DNA of 5,508 nt from NCBI GenBank assembly GCA_007122565.1, contig SKTJ01000112.1, positions 1 through 5,508 of the forward strand. The letters run 5' to 3'. Shown here one piece after another: positions 1 through 4,787 of this stretch. Position 1 is the stretch's first letter; every line of letters starts with the position of its first letter. The notes beneath the pieces were generated by a model. That model made no database searches, was not told the DNA's origin, and saw nothing but the letters and a program-made list of their open reading frames with translations. The position numbers were made by a program, and so were the translations under genes. This DNA is from Syntrophomonadaceae bacterium. GTDB lineage: Bacteria; Bacillota; Dethiobacteria; DTU022; UBA8154.

Positions 1-329
1 GCAAAAACAGAATGTATCAAGGAAAATTGAAGGAAGACGAGCTCACAGTTACTCTGGATGGGTTTACGATCGGAAAAGAAGCAATGCACAGCGGCAAATA
101 TGACCTCTGTATTTTTGATGAAATAAATGTAGCCATGGATCACGAACTGCTCCCCGTTTCCGATGTTTTGAAAATGTTGGACGATAAGCCGCCCCATGTG
201 GATGTTGTACTCACCGGGCGCAATGCGCCTCAGGAAATTATGGAGAGGGCCGATCTGGTGAGTGAGGTACGGGAAGTGAAGCACCATTACAAAGCGGGGG
301 TTAAGGCGAGAATTGGCATAGAGTTTTAG
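1..329 (+). CDS. cobO: Cob(I)yrinic acid a,c-diamide adenosyltransferase, C-terminal part
   Basis: This is the last ~108 codons of an ATP:corrinoid adenosyltransferase of the CobA/CobO/BtuR family. The enzyme moves the 5'-deoxyadenosyl group of ATP to cob(I)alamin or its precursors in coenzyme B12 synthesis or salvage, in the cytosol. Visible family marks are the Walker B-like strand YDLCIFDEINVAM (Asp-Glu near base 118), the LTGRNAP motif (bases ~222-242) and the conserved ending REVKHHYKAGVKARIGIEF before the TAG at 327-329. The N-terminal P-loop lies beyond the left edge, so the frame is open at base 1 and the Met codon at 12 is internal. The next gene follows after 16 bases and is probably cotranscribed. 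No B12 riboswitch can be seen here because the 5' end is missing. Confidence 0.9.
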   Translation, partial: KNRMYQGKLKEDELTVTLDGFTIGKEAMHSGKYDLCIFDEINVAMDHELLPVSDVLKMLDDKPPHVDVVLTGRNAPQEIMERADLVSEVREVKHHYKAGVKARIGIEF

Positions 330-345
330 AAAGGAGCACTAAAAT

Positions 346-1113
346 ATGCTGGGTAATCGTATCAGAGCGTTTCGCCGGGAAAGGGGTCTTACCCTGGGAC
401 AGCTTGCCGAAAAGGCCGGTATTTCAGCCTCGTATCTGAGCACGATTGAACGGAGCCTAAAGAAACCCTCTATTCCTTCGCTGAAGCAGATCAGTGAGGC
501 GTTGCATGTTTCGCCGGCCCTGCTGGTTCAATCGGAAGATGAAAAGTTTACAGGGGAAAAGTTGCGCCTCCTGCGGGAGGGGAGGGGCCTCACCAGGGAA
601 GAATTGGCTGAAATCAGCGATCTGCCCCTTTCGCAGATCGAAAAATTTGAAAATGATGAAGCTGTCCCCGACTATGAGCAGTTGGATCTGCTTGCCGAGG
701 CCTTGAATTTAACAATCGGTTGCTTTGTTGAAGAGAGCTATTATAAATCAAATATAGGCACCCGTTTAAAACAGTTGCGGGAGTCCCAGGGAATAAGTGC
801 AACCTCCCTTGCTGCCAAAGCGGGAGTTTCTCCGGGGTTGATCAGCCAAATCGAGGGAAATTATACCATACCCTCCCTCGATACATTGGAAAAGATATCG
901 GAGATTATGGGGATTACGCTCCATTATTTTCTACTGGAAAGTAAGGATGTGGAAGACCTCCTTTCCTCCCTTGGTCCTGATCTGCTGGAATTACTGGCAG
1001 ATCATAAAGTGCAGGCTGTTCTACATTCGATTAAGGATTTTGATTCCGCCGAACTACGCTATGTGCTTAATTATCTACAGTTTTTTAAAAGAAACCGTAA
1101 GATCCTTTCCTGA
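346..1113 (+). CDS. Transcriptional regulator with three tandem XRE/Cro-type HTH domains
   Basis: This 255-residue protein is made almost wholly of lambda-repressor-like helix-turn-helix units: residues ~4-61, ~71-128 and ~137-196. Units 1 and 3 carry the usual pattern of a turn Gly, a recognition helix (SASYLSTIE and SPGLISQIE) and the trailing P-S-(I/L) and E/I-rich helix. Unit 2 (SDLPLSQIEKFEND) lacks the turn Gly, and its recognition helix looks degenerate, so it may be structural. Residues ~200-255 form a Leu-rich, probably helical tail that could mediate dimerisation. No sensor such as a cupin or peptidase domain is attached. The ATG is well supported by AAGGAG at 331-336, nine bases upstream. 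It likely shares a transcript with cobO. The target is unknown; the nearby opuA promoter region is only a guess. Confidence 0.85.
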   Translation: MLGNRIRAFRRERGLTLGQLAEKAGISASYLSTIERSLKKPSIPSLKQISEALHVSPALLVQSEDEKFTGEKLRLLREGRGLTREELAEISDLPLSQIEKFENDEAVPDYEQLDLLAEALNLTIGCFVEESYYKSNIGTRLKQLRESQGISATSLAAKAGVSPGLISQIEGNYTIPSLDTLEKISEIMGITLHYFLLESKDVEDLLSSLGPDLLELLADHKVQAVLHSIKDFDSAELRYVLNYLQFFKRNRKILS

Positions 1114-1134
1114 ACCGTTAATGATTCACATCCT

Positions 1135-1170
1135 GGCAATTGCTGAAAAAACAAAATTGCCCCTTTCTTC
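1135..1170 (+). terminator. Weak intrinsic terminator after the XRE gene
   Basis: GGCAATT (1135-1141) can pair with AATTGCC (1155-1161) around a 13-base A-rich loop. The stem is followed by a long pyrimidine-rich tract (CCTTTCTTC and onward), not a clean T run. It lies 21 bases after the XRE stop and would end the cobO-XRE transcript. The stem is short and only moderately stable. Confidence 0.45.
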
Positions 1171-1299
1171 TTCCTTACTTCTTCTTTATTCTAATTAATC
1201 CTTTTCTTATTGTTGTTCTTTCATTATATTAGATGTATTACACTAAGCTAACGTTTCGCTAATATTTGATAATAATACTGGATATAAATGTAAAATACT
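1171..1299. other. AT-rich gene-free spacer upstream of the RNA promoter
   Basis: No reading frame with a ribosome binding site occurs on either strand. The stretch is strongly AT-rich. It contains two GCTAA copies (1247-1251 and 1258-1262), 11 bases apart, just upstream of the promoter at 1300. This could be an operator on one face of the helix, but it is too short to support a claim. Nothing else is seen. Confidence 0.5.
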
Positions 1300-1328
1300 T
1301 TGACAGCGTAACGACCATATGATAATAT
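1300..1328 (+). promoter_or_regulatory. Sigma-A (sigma-70 type) promoter, near consensus
   Basis: A perfect -35 box TTGACA (1300-1305) is followed after exactly 17 bases by TAATAT (1323-1328), one of the best matches in the window. Transcription should begin near 1335-1337. It is some 390 bases before the opuAA start and directly before the hairpin-rich stretch that ends in a strong terminator, so its main product is probably the short RNA at 1336-1617. Confidence 0.75.
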
Positions 1329-1335
1329 TAATTAG

Positions 1336-1617
1336 TAAAAACTACGATTAGGGTTTTTTCGGTGAAGTAACTTGTGGCAGTACACCCGGGAGCGAGCTGT
1401 GGTACGTCGCTAAGCAGGACGCATGTGGTGGGTGGCAGTAAGCTTCTGTTCATGTGTGGAAACCGCAAAGTGAAAAACTGTAAAAGAGAACTGGGGTTTT
1501 TGCTGGTTCAGGTGGGCCGGCAATAGGCTACAAACTACTTGTGGCTTAGGACGAGTCTCTTTAGTAGGCGAAGTCCAGGCACTCTAACCTCTTACAAGAG
1601 GTAGGGTGCCTGTTTTT
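1336..1617 (+). ncRNA. Candidate structured noncoding RNA, family not identified (~280 nt)
   Basis: The segment has its own near-consensus promoter and its own strong terminator, is more GC-rich than its flanks, and has no credible frame. Hairpins found by eye: (a) 1419-1425 with 1451-1457 (7 bp, one G-U), enclosing GGCAG/CUGUU (1434-1438/1446-1450) with an 8-base one-sided bulge; (b) 1461-1470 with 1498-1508 (10 bp, one bulged U); (c) 1512-1518 with 1526-1531 (one bulged G); (d) GGAC/GUCC (1549-1552/1573-1576) and GUCU/AGGC (1555-1558/1566-1569) separated by a GA/GAA internal loop that could form sheared G-A pairs; (e) the terminator. The 9-mer ACTTGTGGC occurs at 1370-1378 and 1537-1545. 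I find no hallmark of 6S, SRP, RNase P, tmRNA, T-box or c-di-AMP (ydaO) RNA. It may be a trans-acting RNA, a long opuA leader, or an RNA left by a mobile element. Confidence 0.6.
1577..1617 (+). terminator. Strong Rho-independent terminator ending the RNA before opuA
   Basis: Bases 1577-1592 pair with 1597-1611: 15 base pairs with one bulged A (1587), one G-U pair and a UACA loop. GUUUUU (1612-1617) and a further TTTT run follow. The arms are GC-rich at the base (AGGCAC/GTGCCT). I could not find an upstream segment able to disrupt the lower stem. The best competitor is CTACTT (1535-1540) with AGGTAG (1599-1604), only 6 bp. Confidence 0.85.
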
Positions 1618-1631
1618 ATTTTAGCGACATG

Positions 1632-1637
1632 TATAAT
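1632..1637 (+). promoter_or_regulatory. Possible opuA promoter -10 element
   Basis: A perfect TATAAT lies just past the terminator and 87 bases before the opuAA start, where a separate opuA promoter would be expected. The -35 region 17 bases upstream (CCTGTT, 1609-1614) is poor and overlaps the terminator stem, so this promoter would need an activator or depend on the -10 alone. Confidence 0.35.
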
Positions 1638-1706
1638 AATGTGAAAGGGAATAATATAAAGTCAAATAAGGAATAATCACCCACAATCAGGTGAATTTGT
1701 AAATAT

Positions 1707-1731
1707 AAGGGGGGAGCAGATGAGTGTCTAA
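1707..1731 (+). promoter_or_regulatory. opuAA ribosome binding site with an overlapping out-of-frame ATG
   Basis: AAGGGGGGAG (1707-1716) is a strong Shine-Dalgarno site placed 7 bases before the GTG (1724) that opens opuAA. An ATG at 1720, in another frame, lies too close to this site (3 bases) for efficient use and reads only ATG-AGT-GTC-TAA. Removing one T near 1727-1729 would join this ATG to opuAA as M-S-V-K-I-E, so the GTG may be a secondary start after a one-base insertion. Confidence 0.6.
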
Positions 1732-2935
1732 AATCGAGGTTAAAGAGCTGTACAAAATCTTTGGATCCCACCCCCGGGAGGCCTTGGTGAAGCTAAAAAG
1801 TGGCCGTTCCAAGGAGGATTTGCTACAAAAGACGGGTCATACTGTGGGGATCAATGATGCTAACTTTGCCGTGGATGAAGGGGAGATTTTTGTGATCATG
1901 GGGTTGTCGGGCAGTGGTAAATCGACGCTGGTACGTTGTATTAACCGCCTGATCGAACCTACCGCCGGCACCATCACCCTCGATGGTGAAGATATTACCA
2001 AGTTATCTGCAGAGAAACTGCGGGTAATGCGGCAGAAAAAGATTGGTATGGTGTTCCAGCGTTTTGCCCTTTTTCCGCACCGCACCATTTTACAAAACGT
2101 GGCCTTTGGCTTGGAAATTCAGGGCCTAGATAAAGCTACCCGTGAGGAAAAAGCAATGACGGTGTTGGAGACGGTGGGTCTGAAAGACTGGTCCCATGTT
2201 TACCCGGAGCAGTTGAGCGGTGGTATGCAACAGCGCGTCGGCCTAGCCCGCGCCCTTGCGGCGGATCCCGATGTCCTGCTCATGGATGAGCCGTTCAGTG
2301 CTTTAGACCCGCTCATTCGCAAGGAGATGCAGGAAGAGCTGGTAGAATTGCAGGAGCGGCTAAAAAAGACCATTTTATTTATTACGCATGACTTGGATGA
2401 AGCGTTGAAACTTGGGGACCGCATCGCCATTATGAAAGATGGGATTATTGCCCAGATTGGCACGCCGGAAGAAATTCTCACCAATCCGGCTGACGATTAT
2501 GTGGAAAGTTTTGTTACCGATGTGGACCGTTCCAAAGTGCTCACGGCGGAGAATATCATGTTCCGTCCTTTTGCAATAGTACGGGATGATGACGGGCCCC
2601 GGGTGGCTGTGCGCAAGATGCAGGAGGAGGGCTTCTCCAATATCTTTGTTGTGGGGCCGGAACGGGTCCTTTTGGGGATCGTTACGGTGGAGAAAGCGCT
2701 TGAGGCCGTTAAAAACAACGTGAAGGACTTGCATCAGATCCTGGATGCGGACATCCCCATGACCGCACCGGATGTGCTCGTACAGGATCTGCTACCCATG
2801 GCAGTGACAGCAAAGGTGCCCATCGCTGTTGTGGATGAAAATAAAAGGCTTAAAGGCATTATCGTGCGCGTCTCCGTGCTTGCGGGCCTTAGCGGAATGG
2901 AGGTGGGCGACGATGGAGTTCCGCATACCGATTGA
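1724..2935 (+). CDS. opuAA: Glycine betaine ABC transporter, ATP-binding subunit with CBS domains
   Basis: This 403-residue cytoplasmic ATPase of the OpuA/ProV group powers uptake of glycine betaine and related osmoprotectants. The ABC domain shows Walker A GLSGSGKST (60-68), Q-loop Q112, signature LSGGMQQR (164-171), Walker B VLLMDEP (184-190), D-loop SALD (192-195) and switch H222. The long N-terminal insert before Walker A (EALVKLKSGRSKEDLLQKTG) is typical of this group. Residues ~275-390 form a tandem CBS pair; in the family this pair gates transport by ionic strength and in some species binds c-di-AMP. The C-terminal tail after the CBS pair is short (GMEVGDDGVPHTD), unlike the longer anionic tail of the lactococcal protein. 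Length fits Bacillus OpuAA. The start is GTG at 1724. Its 3' end overlaps opuAB by 23 bases. Confidence 0.93.
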   Translation: MSKIEVKELYKIFGSHPREALVKLKSGRSKEDLLQKTGHTVGINDANFAVDEGEIFVIMGLSGSGKSTLVRCINRLIEPTAGTITLDGEDITKLSAEKLRVMRQKKIGMVFQRFALFPHRTILQNVAFGLEIQGLDKATREEKAMTVLETVGLKDWSHVYPEQLSGGMQQRVGLARALAADPDVLLMDEPFSALDPLIRKEMQEELVELQERLKKTILFITHDLDEALKLGDRIAIMKDGIIAQIGTPEEILTNPADDYVESFVTDVDRSKVLTAENIMFRPFAIVRDDDGPRVAVRKMQEEGFSNIFVVGPERVLLGIVTVEKALEAVKNNVKDLHQILDADIPMTAPDVLVQDLLPMAVTAKVPIAVVDENKRLKGIIVRVSVLAGLSGMEVGDDGVPHTD

Positions 2936-3752
2936 TCAATGGGCTGACTTTATTATAAATTATCTTCGTATCAATTACCGCAGTTTTTTCCGCTCCATCA
3001 GTGGCGTAATTGAAAGTTTTGTTTCCGGGTTTGAAGGGCTGCTGCTGGTTGTTCCTGTGATTATCGTGGTTGCGATTGTTGTAGCCATCGCCTGGAAGAT
3101 GGCGGGACGGGGTGTGGCCCTCTTTTCTCTGGCGGGGTTTTTACTTCTTCTCAGTATGAACCTCTGGGATCAGACAGCGCGCACACTGGCTCTGGTGCTG
3201 ACTTCCACAGTGATCGCCCTGGCCATCGGAATCCCCCTGGGGATCCTGGCGTCACGCAGTGACCCCACGGAACGGATCATCCGTCCCATTCTAGACTTAA
3301 TGCAGACCATGCCCATATTTGTTTACCTCCTCCCTGCGGTGATGTTTTTCGGCATTGGCCCTGTTCCTGCGGTAATTGCCACTGTTGTCTTTGCCATGCC
3401 GCCGGCGATCCGCCTCACCAACCTTGGAATCCGCCAGGTTCCAGCGGAGATGACCGAGGCGTCCATTGCTTTTGGCTCCACACCAATGCAAATGCTCACC
3501 AAGGTACAGTTGCCCTTGGCCCTGCCGTCCATTATGGCGGGAGTAAATCAGTGTATCATGCTTTCTCTCTCCATGGCTGTGATCGCATCGATGATCGGAG
3601 CCGGAGGGTTGGGAGCTGTTGTTTATCGTGCCATCACCAGGCTGGAGATTGGATCCGGATTTGAAGGGGGGTTGGCGGTTGTTATTATTGCGATCATCCT
3701 GGATCGCATTACCCAGTCGGTGGGAAAAGGGACGACACGAAAAGTAAATTAG
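2913..3752 (+). CDS. opuAB: Glycine betaine ABC transporter, permease subunit
   Basis: This 279-residue integral membrane protein forms the translocation path for the solute taken up by OpuAC. Hydrophobic spans are visible around residues 42-62, 66-82, 88-112, 132-160, 211-235 and 252-268. The EAA loop that docks on the ATPase lies at ~179-210 (EMTEASIAFGS, then KVQLPLALPSIMAG). Size matches Bacillus OpuAB, which is not fused to the binding protein. I chose ATG 2913 over the frame's first start at 2829: GGAGGTG (2899-2905) sits 7 bases before it, and the extra 28 residues encoded upstream (MWMKIKGLKA...) are not membrane-like and merely shadow the end of opuAA. The 23-base overlap with opuAA implies translational coupling and balanced subunit amounts. 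Confidence 0.93.
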   Translation: MEFRIPIDQWADFIINYLRINYRSFFRSISGVIESFVSGFEGLLLVVPVIIVVAIVVAIAWKMAGRGVALFSLAGFLLLLSMNLWDQTARTLALVLTSTVIALAIGIPLGILASRSDPTERIIRPILDLMQTMPIFVYLLPAVMFFGIGPVPAVIATVVFAMPPAIRLTNLGIRQVPAEMTEASIAFGSTPMQMLTKVQLPLALPSIMAGVNQCIMLSLSMAVIASMIGAGGLGAVVYRAITRLEIGSGFEGGLAVVIIAIILDRITQSVGKGTTRKVN

Positions 3753-3796
3753 GGTTAAGAACAAATCTAAGCTATGAAAGAGGAGGGTCTTTTTCC

Positions 3797-4675
3797 ATGA
3801 AAGTAAGTTCCAAAATTATTGCGTTAATGCTAGTGTTACTGTTAGGTAGTGTAGGTTTTATGATCGGTGGATGTGCAGATGATTCAGCTCCGGCTCCGGC
3901 AGGAGATGAAATTAGGCTGGGCTTTGTGCAGTGGGCCTGTGCAGAAGCTTCAACCCATCTCGCCCAGGCGGTGATCATGGATAAGTTAGGTTACGACGTA
4001 TCTGTAACGGCTCTGGAAGCGGCCGGTATGTATTCCGGTATTGCGGAAGGGGATCTGGATGCCCAGACCACAGCATGGTTGCCAGTTACCCATGCTGACT
4101 ATATGGACCAGTATGGCGCTCAGTTGGATGATTATGGTGTTATGTTTGAAGGGGCACGTATTGGTCTGGTGGTTCCAGCTTATGTGACCATCAACAGCAT
4201 CGAAGAAATAGACGATTATGCAGATCAGTTTGATGGCCGTATTGTGGGCATTGATGCGGGTGCCGGCATTATGCGGACCACGGAAACAGCAATTGAAGAG
4301 TATAACATGAATAATATTGAGCTGATGGAGAGCAGCGATGCAGCCATGACTGCCGCTCTGTCTGATGCTGTGCTAAACGACGAATGGATTGTTGTAACCG
4401 GCTGGTCACCCCACTGGAAATTTGCCGATTTTGATCTCAAATACCTCGAAGATCCGCTGGAACTTTACGGCGGAGCAGAAACGATTAACGTAATTGCCCG
4501 CCAGGGCCTGGATGCGGATGCTCCTGATGTAGCCAACTTCTTAAAAAACATGTTCTTAACCGATGACCAACTCGGTGGGATCATTGGAGCTATTGCCGAT
4601 GGGCAGGATCCCCTGGCTGCAGGACGTCAGTTTATCAGTGAAAACGAAGACCTGGTAAACAGCTGGCTGCAGTAA
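3797..4675 (+). CDS. opuAC: Glycine betaine-binding lipoprotein, substrate receptor of OpuA
   Basis: This 292-residue receptor captures glycine betaine (or proline betaine and similar) outside the membrane and delivers it to OpuAB. The N-terminus has Lys3/Lys6, a hydrophobic stretch ~7-22 and a lipobox IGGC with Cys26 as lipid anchor. Conserved aromatic residues of the betaine cage are likely among W46 (FVQWA), W94 (TAWLP) and W203/W207 (TGWSPHWKF), by similarity to the tryptophan cage of Bacillus OpuAC. AGGAGGG (3781-3787) lies 9 bases before the ATG. The gene is 44 bases after opuAB with no terminator between them, so it is in the same operon. The mature chain is unusually acidic: by hand about 48 Asp/Glu and about 10 Lys/Arg. 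The exact substrate cannot be read from sequence alone. Confidence 0.92.
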   Translation: MKVSSKIIALMLVLLLGSVGFMIGGCADDSAPAPAGDEIRLGFVQWACAEASTHLAQAVIMDKLGYDVSVTALEAAGMYSGIAEGDLDAQTTAWLPVTHADYMDQYGAQLDDYGVMFEGARIGLVVPAYVTINSIEEIDDYADQFDGRIVGIDAGAGIMRTTETAIEEYNMNNIELMESSDAAMTAALSDAVLNDEWIVVTGWSPHWKFADFDLKYLEDPLELYGGAETINVIARQGLDADAPDVANFLKNMFLTDDQLGGIIGAIADGQDPLAAGRQFISENEDLVNSWLQ

Positions 4676-4703
4676 AAATAATTGTTTTCAAGTCTCTTAC
4701 CAT

Positions 4704-4720
4704 AAAAAGCCGCCGGCACT
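4704..4720 (+). terminator. Left arm of an opuA terminator, apparently split by the IS
   Basis: An A5 tract (4704-4708) followed by the GC-rich arm GCCGCCGGCACT (4709-4720) looks like the left half of a bidirectional intrinsic terminator. No matching AGTGCCGGCGGC arm occurs in the window; the arm runs directly into the insertion sequence. The other half is expected beyond the right end of the element. This is inference from one arm. Confidence 0.45.
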
Positions 4721-4721
4721 A

Positions 4722-4730
4722 TGATATGCT
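4722..4730 (+). promoter_or_regulatory. Extended -10 element at the IS left end
   Basis: TGATATGCT matches an extended -10 (TG-n-TATgcT). No -35 is present 17 bases upstream (ATAAAA, 4702-4707). In the IS3 family a -35 in the right end can join this -10 when the ends abut in the circular intermediate, making a strong junction promoter. That role is inferred. Transcription would begin near 4736-4738. Confidence 0.4.
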
Positions 4731-4783
4731 CCCTCTATGGTAGACAGTTGAAATAATAAAAACTGTTTACATGGAGGGAGTAT
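4726..4783 (+). repeat. Inverted repeat/hairpin hiding the orfA ribosome binding site
   Basis: Bases 4726-4749 pair with 4761-4783: about 23 pairs with a few G-U and one bulged G near 4740, around the A-rich loop 4750-4760. The right arm contains GGAGGGAG (4773-4780), the Shine-Dalgarno site 7 bases before the orfA ATG. On any transcript that enters from opuA this site is paired with 4729-4736 and blocked. No T run follows, so it is a poor terminator. The left arm probably also contains the terminal inverted repeat. Confidence 0.8.
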
Positions 4784-4787
4784 TTCT

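Noticed and set aside
1247..1262. GCTAA direct repeat with 11-base period as an operator for the XRE protein
   Set aside because: Five-base repeats in AT-rich DNA are expected by chance; no palindrome supports it.
1423..1473. Small frame of 16 codons inside the RNA (MWWVAVSFCSCVETAK)
   Set aside because: No good ribosome site, lies across hairpins of the RNA, and nothing marks it as a leader peptide.
1336..1617. c-di-AMP (ydaO), T-box, cobalamin or c-di-GMP riboswitch upstream of opuA
   Set aside because: I looked for their conserved words (for example the T-box AGGGTGGTACC and the B12-box GCCACTG) and did not find them.
2829..2912. Longer start for opuAB at 2829 (28 extra residues)
   Set aside because: The extra residues are encoded inside the conserved CBS region of opuAA and have no membrane or signal character; ATG 2913 has a strong ribosome site at the right distance and gives the usual family length.
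3297..3764. 155-codon frame on the minus strand over opuAB
   Set aside because: Antisense to the conserved permease; its composition (many His, Asn and Arg) is that of a reversed membrane-protein gene.
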